A DNA stretch of 64,000 nt from Gemmatimonadaceae bacterium (GTDB taxonomy: Bacteria; Gemmatimonadota; Gemmatimonadetes; Gemmatimonadales; Gemmatimonadaceae), in the NCBI GenBank assembly GCA_037721215.1, contig JBBJNV010000015.1, forward strand, positions 1 through 64,000. Direction: 5' to 3'. The notes under the pieces were generated by a model. The model was not told the DNA's origin. It searched no databases and was given only the letters and a program-made list of their open reading frames with translations. This document shows positions 32,716 through 41,762 of this stretch, piece by piece (positions within the stretch are counted from its first letter, which is position 1; each line of letters opens with the position of its first letter). Position numbers and translations under genes: made by a program.

Positions 32716-33061
32716 AAACCCAGACAATAAGCAGCGGCTGGAGCGGAAGTCGCAACCACAGAAGTGCCTTCCGAACCGGCGAAACCGCGCTCGACAATCC
32801 ATCCACCAGCATCTGCACATTCGCGGGGAACACTGCGATGAGAAGGAGTATAAGACCAATGGCCGCCCATCTTCGAACAGGCCGCACCAGCAACCCCGCG
32901 CCACCCGTCATCTCGAGGACACCTGTGGCATACACCAGCTCGATCTGGTACGGAATCCATGAGGGCATGATGGCGGCGTAACTCATTGGGGCAACGAAAT
33001 GCATCGTTCCGGCAACGATGAAAATAGCCGCCAGGACCAGAAGACTTCGGGGCGAGTGCAT
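32687..33061 (-). CDS. DoxX-like membrane protein
   Basis: The 124-residue protein has four membrane segments and the pattern of the DoxX/DoxD-like family: MHSPRSLLVLAAIFIVAGTMHFVAP at the start, YATGVLEMTGGAGLLVRPVRRWAAIGLILLLIAVFPANVQML in the middle. I chose ATG 33061; an ATG at 33097 adds 12 charged residues. It runs tail to tail into the kinase gene, overlapping its last 29 bases, and is divergent from the glycoside-hydrolase-like gene by 84 bases. Confidence 0.85.
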   Translation of the reverse strand: MHSPRSLLVLAAIFIVAGTMHFVAPMSYAAIMPSWIPYQIELVYATGVLEMTGGAGLLVRPVRRWAAIGLILLLIAVFPANVQMLVDGLSSAVSPVRKALLWLRLPLQPLLIVWVFRSALSRPS

Positions 33062-33145
33062 TCTCCATAATAGTTGTTTCGAATAGCTGCACCACACCCG
33101 CGGAGGTGCAGCGGCTGCTTTTCATAATTTCACCGGGATCTGGCT

Positions 33146-34456
33146 TTGAAGCTTTCGCCCAACATCCTTGCCGTTTCTCTTCCGCTGCTTTTCGGAATGC
33201 AGTCAGCGCACCTTCGCGCGGCAAAGACTGAAGGTGCGTCGCCGGAGGTGAACTCCCGTCTCACCCAGACGGCGCAATCCGACAAAATTTTTCAGCAGAC
33301 CGCGGGCGAGGCACGAGCTCTCTGGGTGACGAGGTTCGACTATGACTCGGAAGCGAAGATCGGCCGTATCATGGAGACAGCCGCGCGCGCGAACTTCAAC
33401 ATCATCTACTTTCAGGCGCGCGCGGCCGGCGACGCGTATTACAGATCGTCTATTGAGCCGTGCGCCACTCTCCTCTGCGGCAGGCTCGGGGGGACGCCGG
33501 CCTACGATCCGCTTGAGGTTGCGGTCCGGGAAGGCCACCGCCACGGGCTTGAGGTGCATGCATACCTGAATGCACTGACCGCGCGGCCGGCAGGCATCGA
33601 AGGGCAATGCAGAGCGATTCCGCAGCCGGATTCCGGTAACCCGCGGCATGTGCTGCTGGATCATCCCGAATGGGTGATGAGTGACCGAACCGGCAGGCGG
33701 CTGCCATGCCCGAACAGCGAAGAGTATGTCTGGCTGTCGCCGGCGTACCCTGAGGTGCGCACGAGGCTCGCGGCGGTGGCTGCAGATATTGCCAGGCGAT
33801 ATGCAATCGATGGAATCCATCTCGACCGTATCCGTTACCCCGGCCCGGCCTGGTCGCACGACTCGGCGAGCCGGGCCGGATTTGGGCGAGATCCGGCGTT
33901 GAATCGCGCTGACTGGCTCAAGTTCCGCATCGGACTTGTGAATCAGATGGTGCGCGAAACCCACGATAGTGTAACAGCTGTGGATCCGGAGCTCGTGATG
34001 TCGGCGGCGGTATGGGGAATCTATGACGACATCTGGAAGTGGCGCACTTTGTCGGGCGCGAAGGATCTGATGCAGGACAGCCGGGCCTGGGCGCGAGATG
34101 GTTATATGGATGTGCTGGTGCCGATGACATACTCGAAGATCAAGAGCGTTCGGTGTGCCCGCATCGACTGGAACTGCATGCTCGATGAGCACCTCGCGGG
34201 GGATGATGCGGACACAGGACGGCACATGTACATCGGAATCGACGCCAGCAAAGGTGCGAACGAAATACTCAAGCAGGTGCGACTCGCGCGCAGTCGCGGG
34301 GTTACCGGGATGGCAATCTTCTCATTCAGGGATGCGGATAATGCGCGCGTCTGGCCGCTGCTGAAGGCGGGTCCATTCGCGTTGCCGGCTGCCGTGCCCG
34401 CAATGCCCTGGAAGGATGAATCGCTGCCTGACCAGGCTGAACCTTCGCGGGATTAG
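33146..34456 (+). CDS. GHL10-type secreted glycoside hydrolase-like protein
   Basis: The 436-residue protein starts with a weak signal peptide (NILAVSLPLLFGMQSAHLRAA) and then a TIM-barrel of the GHL10 family often found in peptidoglycan or polysaccharide-active enzymes: ARALWVTRFDYDSEAKIGRIMETAARANFNIIYFQARAAGDAYYRS, EGHRHGLEVHAYLNALTA, WLSPAYPEVRTRLAAVAADIARRYAIDGIHLDRIRYPG. The Asp/Arg of GIHLDRIRYPG and later Asp residues are the likely active site. The start is TTG 33146. It ends 23 bases before the lipid kinase gene. Confidence 0.9.
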   Translation: MKLSPNILAVSLPLLFGMQSAHLRAAKTEGASPEVNSRLTQTAQSDKIFQQTAGEARALWVTRFDYDSEAKIGRIMETAARANFNIIYFQARAAGDAYYRSSIEPCATLLCGRLGGTPAYDPLEVAVREGHRHGLEVHAYLNALTARPAGIEGQCRAIPQPDSGNPRHVLLDHPEWVMSDRTGRRLPCPNSEEYVWLSPAYPEVRTRLAAVAADIARRYAIDGIHLDRIRYPGPAWSHDSASRAGFGRDPALNRADWLKFRIGLVNQMVRETHDSVTAVDPELVMSAAVWGIYDDIWKWRTLSGAKDLMQDSRAWARDGYMDVLVPMTYSKIKSVRCARIDWNCMLDEHLAGDDADTGRHMYIGIDASKGANEILKQVRLARSRGVTGMAIFSFRDADNARVWPLLKAGPFALPAAVPAMPWKDESLPDQAEPSRD

Positions 34457-34479
34457 CAACGGCACTCGGTGGCGCTTCG

Positions 34480-35388
34480 ATGATTGAGCGTGTATGTGTA
34501 ATCCTGAACCCTGCGGCGGGCCGGAGGCGAGGTGCGCGCATGCTGCCGCAGGTGCGTACGGCTTTCAGCGGCGTGGGAGTAGGCGACATTTTCGTGACGC
34601 GCTCGGCCGGCGAAGAGCGCGACCTGGCGACGCGGGCAATACGCTCGGGATTCACTACGATTGTGGCGGTTGGCGGGGACGGCACGAGCAGCAACATTGC
34701 AAACGCGATTCTCTCTGACGGAAGCGACATCAGGATCGGAATCCTGCCGGCGGGGACGGGCAACGACTTTGCCAAGACCCTCGGTACAGCTCGCATAGGC
34801 ATTCAGGAGATCGCCCGCCTCTCGAAGGAATATTCCGAGATTCGCGTGGACGCTGGGAGAATTGAGAACACCTGGTTTCTCAATTCGTGCGGATTCGGGT
34901 TTGACGTTGCGGTTATCGAGCGAGTGGCACGGTCCAGGCGGCTGCGTGGCAATGCCGTGTACATTGCTGCGGCACTGCAGAACCTGATGCGTTACCGCGG
35001 GCTGGATATCGAAGTAGCCGGCAGTACGGCTCGAAGGCACATGATGCTCGTGATCGCCAACTCGCCACGCTTCGGGGGCGCGTTCACGATCGCGCCAGGT
35101 GCGTCGGTGGTCGATGGCCAACTCGAAGCGATTTCCATTCTGGATGTTGCCGTGCACCGCAGGATTGCGTTGCTGGCAGCGGCTTCCCGGGGAGCGCACG
35201 GGAGTTTCCGCGAAGTGACGACCAGCACATCTGCTGCCTTTGAGGTCAGGTTTACCGAGCCTCCATCCTACCAGGCCGATGGAGAGATTCACCATGCGAC
35301 GTCACGCGCACTGAACATCTCCTGCTCTCCGCAGGCACTTCGTGTGCTTACCGGAGCATCGGGTCTCGCGACACGAGCCGGCAGGTGA
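34480..35388 (+). CDS. Diacylglycerol kinase-family lipid kinase
   Basis: The 302-residue protein matches the YegS/BmrU/DagK group. Landmarks are VILNPAAGRRRGARM, the ATP motif VAVGGDGTSSNIANAIL, the substrate motif ILPAGTGNDFAKTLG, and NSCGFGFDVAVIERV with later MMLVIANSPRFGGAFTIAPGASVVDGQLEAISI. It phosphorylates a lipid, probably diacylglycerol or a related lipid; substrate is not decided by the sequence. Start ATG 34480 is 23 bases after the hydrolase gene. Confidence 0.93.
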   Translation: MIERVCVILNPAAGRRRGARMLPQVRTAFSGVGVGDIFVTRSAGEERDLATRAIRSGFTTIVAVGGDGTSSNIANAILSDGSDIRIGILPAGTGNDFAKTLGTARIGIQEIARLSKEYSEIRVDAGRIENTWFLNSCGFGFDVAVIERVARSRRLRGNAVYIAAALQNLMRYRGLDIEVAGSTARRHMMLVIANSPRFGGAFTIAPGASVVDGQLEAISILDVAVHRRIALLAAASRGAHGSFREVTTSTSAAFEVRFTEPPSYQADGEIHHATSRALNISCSPQALRVLTGASGLATRAGR

Positions 35389-35401
35389 TTGATTTTCCCA
35401 G

Positions 35402-35427
35402 GGCGGCGCCGCGTTTGTAGCGCCGTC
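35402..35427 (+). other. Hairpin between lipid kinase and amidohydrolase genes
   Basis: GGCGGCGC (35402-35409) pairs with GCGCCGTC (35420-35427) with one G-T pair and a 10-base loop. Neither side has a clear U-run, so a terminator role is doubtful. It lies 14 bases after the lipid kinase stop and 38 bases before the amidohydrolase start. Confidence 0.35.
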
Positions 35428-35464
35428 TGCTTAGTCCGGCGTTAACCAGTCAACAATTTTACCA

Positions 35465-36835
35465 GTGAGCCCCATGTACAGAGACGACATCGAGAAGCTT
35501 GCGCGAATGTTCAGGCGTCACCGCGTGTTGTTGACAATGGCCACCGCAGTCGTGCTCGCGTCGACATCCGTCGCTTCAGGCCAGCAGCAAGCCGCGCCCA
35601 CAACCGTTCTCCGTGCCGCGCGGATGATCGACGGCACTGGAGCCGGCCCGGTTGCGAACGCGGTGATCGTCGTTACGGGCGACCGGATCGTCGCTGTCGG
35701 GACGACTGCATCCGTACGGATTCCGGCCGGAGCGCGTGTCATTAATCTGGGCGATGCCACGCTTTTGCCGGGGTTCATCGACACGCACACGCACATCATC
35801 GGGCGTACGCTTGGCGACCCGATGGCCGATCTGGCGGTCGTAAAGGATCACCGTTCTTACGGCGCGATCATTGGTGTGGCGAACGCCGAGAAGACATTGA
35901 TGGCGGGCTTTACGACGATTCGCGTCGTAGGGTCGGGTGACTTCGATGATATCGCTTTGCGACAGGCAATCGATGACGGACGGATACCCGGGCCGCGGAT
36001 GCAAAGCGCCGGACATTCGCTTGGCATTACCGGAGGCCATTGTGATGAGAACGGATTTCGGCCCGGGCTGCTGGAAATGGGAGTAAAGGAAGGCGTCGCC
36101 AACGGCGCCGAAGAGGTACGGGCGTCAGTGAGATACCAGGTGAAGTACGGGGCGGACGTTATCAAGACCTGTGCGACGGGAGGCGTTCTGTCCGAGGGAG
36201 ACGCGGTCGGTGCAACGCAGTACACGTACGAGGAGATGAAGGCGATGGTGGATGAGGCCGGGAAGCTGGAACGCAAGGTTGCCGCGCATGCGCATGGGAC
36301 CGAGGGCATCAAGATAGCAACGCGGGCTGGAGTTGCCTCGATCGAGCACGGGTCTTTTCTCGACGCCGAGGGGGCGAGGATGATGGCGCAGCGCGGCACG
36401 TATCTGGTGCCGACGCTGATGGCGGGCGAAGCTGTTGATCGCTTTGCTCGCAACGGCGTTCTCAAGGGCCTTCGGGCGGAGAAGGCGATTGCCGCGGCGG
36501 CAGCGATGAGGAAAGGAATCCGGCTTGCTGCCGCCAATCGGGTTCCGATTGCGTTCGGAACGGATGCTGGGGTGATCCCTCATGGAACGAATGCACGCGA
36601 GTTCTGGCTGATGGTGGACTGGGGCGGGCTGACTCCGCTGGCCGCGCTCAAAACGGGGGCGATGAATGCGGCCCGGCTTCTGGGGTGGGAGGCGCGCGTT
36701 GGGTCGCTCGCTGTCGGCAAACTGGCTGATATTGTGGCGGTTCCGGGGGACCCTCTCAGTGACATCCGGAGCACGGAGCGGGTGGCATTCGTGATGAGAG
36801 GCGGCGTGGTCTACAAGGGGGAGAGCGCTCGCTGA
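35465..36835 (+). CDS. Secreted amidohydrolase (imidazolonepropionase-like)
   Basis: The 456-residue metal hydrolase has a signal peptide in its first 45 residues (VLLTMATAVVLASTSVASG) and then the composite amidohydrolase fold: LLPGFIDTHTHI gives the first metal His pair, VIKTCATGGVLSEGDAVG carries the catalytic Lys region, and KVAAHAHGTEGIKIATRAGVASIEHGSFLD the next His residues. FGTDAGVIPHGTNAREFW holds the last metal Asp. This subgroup is often called Xaa-Pro dipeptidase or prolidase-like; substrate is unknown. GTG 35465 and ATG 35474 are alternatives; ATG 35507 would also give a normal signal peptide. Confidence 0.92.
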   Translation: MSPMYRDDIEKLARMFRRHRVLLTMATAVVLASTSVASGQQQAAPTTVLRAARMIDGTGAGPVANAVIVVTGDRIVAVGTTASVRIPAGARVINLGDATLLPGFIDTHTHIIGRTLGDPMADLAVVKDHRSYGAIIGVANAEKTLMAGFTTIRVVGSGDFDDIALRQAIDDGRIPGPRMQSAGHSLGITGGHCDENGFRPGLLEMGVKEGVANGAEEVRASVRYQVKYGADVIKTCATGGVLSEGDAVGATQYTYEEMKAMVDEAGKLERKVAAHAHGTEGIKIATRAGVASIEHGSFLDAEGARMMAQRGTYLVPTLMAGEAVDRFARNGVLKGLRAEKAIAAAAAMRKGIRLAAANRVPIAFGTDAGVIPHGTNAREFWLMVDWGGLTPLAALKTGAMNAARLLGWEARVGSLAVGKLADIVAVPGDPLSDIRSTERVAFVMRGGVVYKGESAR

Positions 36836-36887
36836 GCAACTTGCAACGGGTGAAAGATCACAGTAAATCCAGTCAGTCGATAGTAAC

Positions 36888-36921
36888 AAAAGACGGGCGC
36901 TCCCTCACGGAAGCGCCCGTC
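36888..36921 (-). terminator. Terminator for tRNA-Asn
   Basis: On the minus strand a 10-base perfect stem (36921-36912 with 36901-36892, GACGGGCGCT and its partner) with a 10-base loop is followed by TTTT (complement of 36888-36891). It lies 30 bases downstream of the tRNA and is a good intrinsic terminator. On the plus strand the same stem lacks a U-run, so it is weaker for the amidohydrolase gene. Confidence 0.75.
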
Positions 36922-36951
36922 CTGACAATATTCACTGGAGCCGCGTCTGAG

Positions 36952-37024
36952 CTCCCGAGGAGGGACTTGAACCCCCGACCCGGTGATTAACAGTCACCTG
37001 CTCTACCACCTGAGCTACTCGGGA
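36952..37024 (-). tRNA. tRNA-Asn (anticodon GTT)
   Basis: On the minus strand a 73-base cloverleaf has acceptor TCCCGAG/CTCGGGA, D stem GCTC/GAGC, anticodon stem GGTGA/TCACC with loop CTGTTAA (anticodon GTT) and T stem GGGGG/CCCTC with one G-T pair. Discriminator is G. CCA is not encoded. It has its own promoter-like element upstream and a terminator downstream, so it is a single-gene unit. Confidence 0.97.
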
Positions 37025-37035
37025 ATGGTCTCGGA

Positions 37036-37064
37036 AAACTAGGGTACGAGGATAGCTAAATCAA
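37036..37064 (-). promoter_or_regulatory. Probable promoter of tRNA-Asn
   Basis: On the minus strand TTGATT (37064-37059) and TAGTTT (37041-37036) are separated by 17 bases. The -10 element ends 11 bases before the mature 5' end of the tRNA. Both boxes are only fair matches to consensus, but spacing and position are right. Confidence 0.45.
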
Positions 37065-37132
37065 CCGCGAGTGCGCTCGCAGCCAGCGTTTTCGCACCAG
37101 TTCAGTAGATTCATTCGTGACCAACCAAAGCC

Positions 37133-37936
37133 ATGCCTGACCTGTCTCCCTCCCCGCACAGAACCACTGCGCTCGTGACCGGCGCTTCAATGGGCATCGG
37201 ACTCGAGCTTGCGCGACAATTCGCGATCCACGGCCACGATCTCATTCTCGTGGCCCGCCATCGAGAGACCCTCGAGACCGTCTCCAAAATGCTAGAGGCA
37301 CAGCACGGCGTTTCTGCAACTGTCATGGTCGCCGATCTGTCCGATCCGAATGCACCGGCGGCGCTGTTCGATGAGGTCCGGAATTCAGCCATTCATATCG
37401 ATTTCCTGATCAACAATGCGGGTTTCGGTCTTGGAGGAGAATTCAGCAATACCGACGGCAAGCGGGAGCTCGACATGATTCAGGTCAATATCGCGGCTCT
37501 AACTCACCTGACGAAGCTGTTTCTCCCTGGAATGCTGGAGCGCCGTGCAGGAGGAATAATGCAGGTTGCATCCACAGCAGCATTCCAGCCCGGCCCGCTG
37601 ATGGCGGTTTACTATGCAACAAAGGCCTACGTTCTCAGTTTTTCACAGGCGCTATCAGAGGAACTGCGCGGCACTGGAGTAACGGTGACTGCGTTATGTC
37701 CCGGCCCCACGGCAACCAACTTTGCCGACACGGCGCGGATGTCGAACTCCAGGCTTTTCGTGCACGCGGGCCTGGCGAGCGCGAGCGAGGTTGCCCGGTA
37801 TGGCTATGCAGCCACGATGCGCGGAAAGAGAATCGCCATCCCTTCAGTTCGCGACAGAGTGATGGTCCAGCTGGTTCGACTGACTCCCAGGGCAATGGTC
37901 ACGCGGATCGTCAAGGCGATCCAGCAGAACCGCTAA
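37133..37936 (+). CDS. Short-chain dehydrogenase/reductase
   Basis: The 267-residue oxidoreductase has the Rossmann motif TTALVTGASMGIGLELARQFA, the NNAGFGLGG motif and the catalytic Ser/Tyr/Lys in VASTAAFQPGPLMAVYYATKAYVLSFSQALSEEL. It resembles the DltE-like/YqjQ classical SDR group. The C-terminal basic part (RVMVQLVRLTPRAMVTRIVKAIQ) may touch the membrane. Substrate is unknown. Its stop overlaps the end of uvrA on the other strand by 4 bases. Confidence 0.93.
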   Translation: MPDLSPSPHRTTALVTGASMGIGLELARQFAIHGHDLILVARHRETLETVSKMLEAQHGVSATVMVADLSDPNAPAALFDEVRNSAIHIDFLINNAGFGLGGEFSNTDGKRELDMIQVNIAALTHLTKLFLPGMLERRAGGIMQVASTAAFQPGPLMAVYYATKAYVLSFSQALSEELRGTGVTVTALCPGPTATNFADTARMSNSRLFVHAGLASASEVARYGYAATMRGKRIAIPSVRDRVMVQLVRLTPRAMVTRIVKAIQQNR

Positions 37937-40770
37937 CGTGCCAGCGCCAGGCGCTCCTCGGCCGGCACTGGGAGGGCGGTTTTTTTCAACAGGGGGGCAA
38001 GCCACCTTCCGGTGTGCGACTCGGGCACAGCGGCGACCGCTTCAGGCCGGCCCATTGCAACCAGCTTACCTCCGCCGACGCCGCCTTCCGGGCCGAGGTC
38101 GATTACCCAGTCGGCGAGCTTTATCACTTCAAGGTTGTGCTCGATCAACAGCAGCGTGTGGCCCTGATCGATCAGCCGGTCGATCACTTCCGCCAACTTG
38201 CGGATGTCATCGAGATGGAGGCCAGTTGTCGGCTCATCCATGATATATAGTTTGCGCCCGCGCTTTCTCGTCGAAAGAGACAACTCCCGCGCAATCTTCA
38301 CACGTTGGGCTTCGCCACCGGAAAGATTTGTGGCGGGCTGGCCAAGTCGCAGATAACCGAGCCCCACCTGCTGGAGCTGCCAAAGCGCCTGACCGAGTTT
38401 TTCTTCACGCGGGAAGAATCGGATTGCCTGATCGACCGTCAGCTCCAGCACCTGGGCGATGTTCCGCCCGCTGACTTTGACATCGAGAACCTCCGGCTTG
38501 TACCTCGCTCCACCACATGCATCGCAGGGTACATGCACGTCGGCCATGAAAACCATTTCGACTTCGATCGACCCTGCGCCTTCACACTCTTCGCAACGGC
38601 CGCCCACGACGTTGAAGCTGAACGTGCCAGGCAAATACTTGCGCTGGCGGGCGAGCGGGGCGTCGGCGAAGATGCACCGGATCTGGTCAAATGCCTTGAT
38701 GTACGTCACCGGGTTCGACCGGGGCGAGCGGCCAATCGGGCTCTGGTCGATCATCACGACCTCGTCGATTCCCTCGCAGCCGGTGATGCTCGAGAACGCA
38801 CCCACCGATTCGCCCAGGTGCCGCTTGGCGCTGTGTCCACCATTGAGATGGGTTTCGAGTGCGCGGTACAGCACGTCATGCACGAGCGTGCTTTTTCCAG
38901 AGCCCGATACGCCCGTGACAACCGTGAGTGCGCCGAGGGGCACGCGGATGCTGACGTCCTGAAGGTTATGCTCGGTGGCCCCGGAGAGCGTTATCCACCG
39001 CGGGCCCGTTCTTCTGCGTTCGGCGGGCAGGGGGATCTCCTTTGCACCCGTGAGATACTGACCTGTCAGCGGGCTCTCGTTGATTCGTGAAATGGGGCCG
39101 GAGAAAACAATCCTGCCCCCATGCTCCCCGCTCCCCGGGCCAAGCTCCACCATGTAATCGGCTGCCTCGATTGCGGCAGGATCATGCTCGACCACGAGTA
39201 CCGTATTGCCAGCATCCCTGAGCCGCTGCAGCAGGCCGAGTAGTCGGCTCATGTCCCGGGAATGCAATCCAATCGAGGGTTCGTCGAGGACATAGAGCGT
39301 ATCGACCAGTTGCGAACCGAGCGAGTTGGCCAGACCGATTCGCTGAGCCTCGCCGCCCGACAGTGTCCGTGTCGCGCGGTTGAGCGATAGATAATCGAGG
39401 CCCACATCGCGGAGGAAACGAACGCGGTCTCGTGCTTCGCGCAGAATCGCGTCGGCGATGTGTTGCTCGAACTGCGACAGCGACAGTGCATCGAGCCAGG
39501 CACTCAACGAACCAATCGACATTCCGGCAACTTCGGCGATGGTGCGGTCGGCGACACGAACGTTCAATGCCGCTGGCTTGAGCTTCGAGCCCATGCACAC
39601 CGCACATGGCTGCGCCGTCTGATACTGCCGCAGAAAAATACGGATGTACTGCTTGTACTTCTTTTCCTCGAGCTCGTGCAGAAAGGGCACGATTCCCTTG
39701 TAACCGCGCGTCTTCGAATTGAGGAGAAACTCATGCTGATCTTCAGAAAGATCCTGCCAGGCACGGTCCATCGGAATTTTTTCGCGGCGCGCATAATCGG
39801 CGAGGGCGCGGCGCTTGTTGTCATACCGCGGTTTTGTCCACGGATCGATGGCGCCATCGCGGAGAGTGCGCGACGGGTCGGGTACGATGAGTGTCAGATC
39901 GTACTCAAGCGTAGCGCCGAACCCGTTGCACTTTTCGCATGCGCCGCGGGGATTGTTGAACGAGAACAGTTGCGGAGAGGGGGAGGGCGCCTGCGTTCCG
40001 TCGTAAGGACACTCGAACCGTTCAGTAAAGCGCAGCTGCTCGTCGTTATCCGCGAGAATTATGACGCACTCGCCATCTCCGTCGGCGAAGGCCGTGCCTA
40101 CCGCGTCACTCAGACGGCCGGCGACCACATCAGAAACGGCCAGCCGGTCGACTACCACCAGCACCGCCGGAGACGCGGCAAGATCGATGCGCTCAGCGTC
40201 GACATCATCGAGATGTATCACTCGCTTGTCAACGCTGACCCTCAGGAACCCCTGTGCACGCAGATTTTCGGCGACCACTTTGTGTGTAACCAGCGCCGAA
40301 ATCCTGAGCGGGAACGCTACGTGAAACCTGGTTCCCGCCGGAAGTTTGAGCACGGTGTCGGATACTGACTGAACCGTGTCGGGTTTAAGCTCGCCCCCGC
40401 AAAGTTGACAGTGGGTGTGTCCTACGCGGGCCCAGAGCAACCGCAGGTAGTCGTAGATTTCCGTGGCGGTTCCGACCGTCGAGCGGGATGTCCTCGTTGG
40501 ATTCCGCTGCTCGATGGCGACGGCAGGTGAGAGACCGTCGATCGAATCGACATCGGGTTTCTCCATCCTTTCCAGAAATTGCCTGGCGTAGGCTGAAAGC
40601 GATTCGACGTATCGGCGCTGGCCTTCGGCGTAGATGGTGTCGAATGCGAGGGAAGACTTGCCCGAGCCGGACGGGCCGGTAATGACGGTGAGTGTGCGTC
40701 TCGGGATTTCGAGATCGAACCCCTTCAAATTGTGTTGTCGGGCGCCGCGGATGACTATGCTGTCCTTCAC
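37933..40770 (-). CDS. uvrA: Excinuclease ABC subunit A
   Basis: UvrA finds bulky DNA damage in nucleotide excision repair together with UvrB. The 945-residue protein has both ABC ATPase halves: the first Walker A is VITGPSGSGKSSLAFDTIYAEGQRRY and the second VVTGVSGSGKSTLVHDVLY. Both signature motifs (TLSGGEAQRIGLANSLG and NLSGGEAQRVKIARELS) are present, as are zinc-finger Cys pairs (CEKCNGFGATLEYDL, and CEECEGAGSIEVEMVFMADVHVPCDACGGARY). Length is normal. Start ATG 40770. Confidence 0.98.
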   Translation of the reverse strand: MKDSIVIRGARQHNLKGFDLEIPRRTLTVITGPSGSGKSSLAFDTIYAEGQRRYVESLSAYARQFLERMEKPDVDSIDGLSPAVAIEQRNPTRTSRSTVGTATEIYDYLRLLWARVGHTHCQLCGGELKPDTVQSVSDTVLKLPAGTRFHVAFPLRISALVTHKVVAENLRAQGFLRVSVDKRVIHLDDVDAERIDLAASPAVLVVVDRLAVSDVVAGRLSDAVGTAFADGDGECVIILADNDEQLRFTERFECPYDGTQAPSPSPQLFSFNNPRGACEKCNGFGATLEYDLTLIVPDPSRTLRDGAIDPWTKPRYDNKRRALADYARREKIPMDRAWQDLSEDQHEFLLNSKTRGYKGIVPFLHELEEKKYKQYIRIFLRQYQTAQPCAVCMGSKLKPAALNVRVADRTIAEVAGMSIGSLSAWLDALSLSQFEQHIADAILREARDRVRFLRDVGLDYLSLNRATRTLSGGEAQRIGLANSLGSQLVDTLYVLDEPSIGLHSRDMSRLLGLLQRLRDAGNTVLVVEHDPAAIEAADYMVELGPGSGEHGGRIVFSGPISRINESPLTGQYLTGAKEIPLPAERRRTGPRWITLSGATEHNLQDVSIRVPLGALTVVTGVSGSGKSTLVHDVLYRALETHLNGGHSAKRHLGESVGAFSSITGCEGIDEVVMIDQSPIGRSPRSNPVTYIKAFDQIRCIFADAPLARQRKYLPGTFSFNVVGGRCEECEGAGSIEVEMVFMADVHVPCDACGGARYKPEVLDVKVSGRNIAQVLELTVDQAIRFFPREEKLGQALWQLQQVGLGYLRLGQPATNLSGGEAQRVKIARELSLSTRKRGRKLYIMDEPTTGLHLDDIRKLAEVIDRLIDQGHTLLLIEHNLEVIKLADWVIDLGPEGGVGGGKLVAMGRPEAVAAVPESHTGRWLAPLLKKTALPVPAEERLALAR

Positions 40771-40881
40771 ATTGTCAATCTATCGCGTGTTCAGGGCTAA
40801 CAGTGTTGGGCCGATACGGCACGTTGCAGCGGCGACAAATCCGGTCGACACAACAAACCGGAAGTACAAATTGGTGCCTTG

Positions 40882-41142
40882 TCAGATACGCCGAACGAGG
40901 CGCCCAATGAGGAGAAGGACGATGGCGCCAAGAGTCGCAAGGGCGACCGATCTGAAATCGAAGGTACCGGCGTTCACTGCACCCCATCCAAACCTTGTTC
41001 CGACGAAGCCGCCGATGAAAGCCCCGATGATGCCAAGAAGTATGGTGATGATACAGCCCGAAGGGTCCCGCCCTGGCACCAGGAACTTGGCCAGTGTTCC
41101 AGCTACCAGGCCAAGCAGAATCCAGTAGAGCCAGAGCGGCAA
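40882..41142 (-). CDS. GlsB/YeaQ/YmgE-family small membrane protein
   Basis: The 86-residue protein has three membrane segments with the family pattern LYWILLGLVAGTLAKFLVPGRDPSGCIITILLGIIGAFIGGFVGT and a last helix ATLGAIVLLLIGRLVRRI. Members respond to general or envelope stress, function unclear. Start is TTG 41142 with GGAGGG upstream. It follows a second gene of the same family (41178-41444) by 35 bases, so the pair looks like an old tandem duplication. Confidence 0.9.
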   Translation of the reverse strand: MPLWLYWILLGLVAGTLAKFLVPGRDPSGCIITILLGIIGAFIGGFVGTRFGWGAVNAGTFDFRSVALATLGAIVLLLIGRLVRRI

Positions 41143-41177
41143 GCTAACCCTCCGTCACCCTTATGAAGCGAAAAGCG

Positions 41178-41444
41178 TTACGGAACGCGGCTTCGGCCGC
41201 GTGTGGTCATGCGGTAGATCCAGAGGAGAATCAGGGCGCCGACAATCGATAGCAGAAGACTCTGCCACGAGAATCCCTGAAGACCCGTGCCCAGCAAAGT
41301 GCTGCCGAGGAAACCGCCAATGACGGCACCGACAATTCCGATGATCATCGTGACGATGATTCCGCCAGGGTCGTTGCCCGGCATAACTGCCTTGGCGATC
41401 GCACCGGCGATCAAACCAAGAACGATCCATGCGAGAATACTCAT
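41178..41444 (-). CDS. GlsB/YeaQ/YmgE-family small membrane protein (second copy)
   Basis: The 88-residue protein (from ATG 41444, GGAGGAG upstream) reads SILAWIVLGLIAGAIAKAVMPGNDPGGIIVTMIIGIVGAVIGGFLGS with a last helix SLLLSIVGALILLWIYRMTTRGR. It is the same family as the gene behind it, with the conserved P-G-x-DP-x-G turn. A longer open frame continues upstream to 41702 but has no family similarity. The two genes are probably one stress-regulated transcript, divergent from the PP2C phosphatase gene. Confidence 0.9.
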   Translation of the reverse strand: MSILAWIVLGLIAGAIAKAVMPGNDPGGIIVTMIIGIVGAVIGGFLGSTLLGTGLQGFSWQSLLLSIVGALILLWIYRMTTRGRSRVP

Positions 41445-41762
41445 TTCTCCTCCGAAGGGTGGTTGGCAATCAGAAATCTGGATTGCAAGACTGAGGGAAG
41501 TGCAACCTGCGTACCACTCCCAGACCGCCAGGGCTTGGTGCCCGCTGTGGGTACCATACCGCTCAATAGCGCGTCCCGCAACCCTGGAGAGCAATACGGG
41601 GTTGTGAGCCCGGATGTTGCAAATCGCCCGCGCCTCGCCGCGCGCGGTTCTGCGCTTGCCGCTTCCCCAGGCTCTGCGGTAACTTGGTTCACTCAAACCC
41701 AATTACAAGCGAGATCATTCCTTGATTCCTTCTTGCCCGCCACAGGCGGGGAGTGCGCGTTA
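41445..41762. other. Divergent intergenic region before PP2C gene
   Basis: This 318-base stretch lies between the divergent GlsB-like and phosphatase genes and must hold both promoters. I see no strong -35/-10 pair. An open frame runs through it in the phosphatase frame, but its translation looks random. The only clear structure is the hairpin at 41736-41750. Confidence 0.4.
41736..41753 (+). promoter_or_regulatory. Hairpin overlapping the ribosome site of the PP2C gene
   Basis: CCCGCC (41736-41741) pairs with GGCGGG (41745-41750) across an ACA loop; the 3' arm runs into GAG (41751-41753), so the GGGGAG ribosome site (41748-41753) is half inside the stem. The gene starts at GTG 41763. Such a small stable stem could limit translation, though a function is inferred. 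Confidence 0.4.

Noticed and set aside
41463-41762. N-terminal extension of the PP2C protein to 41463
   Set aside because: The added 100 residues have no PP2C similarity and look random; GTG 41763 matches the usual family start and has a ribosome site.
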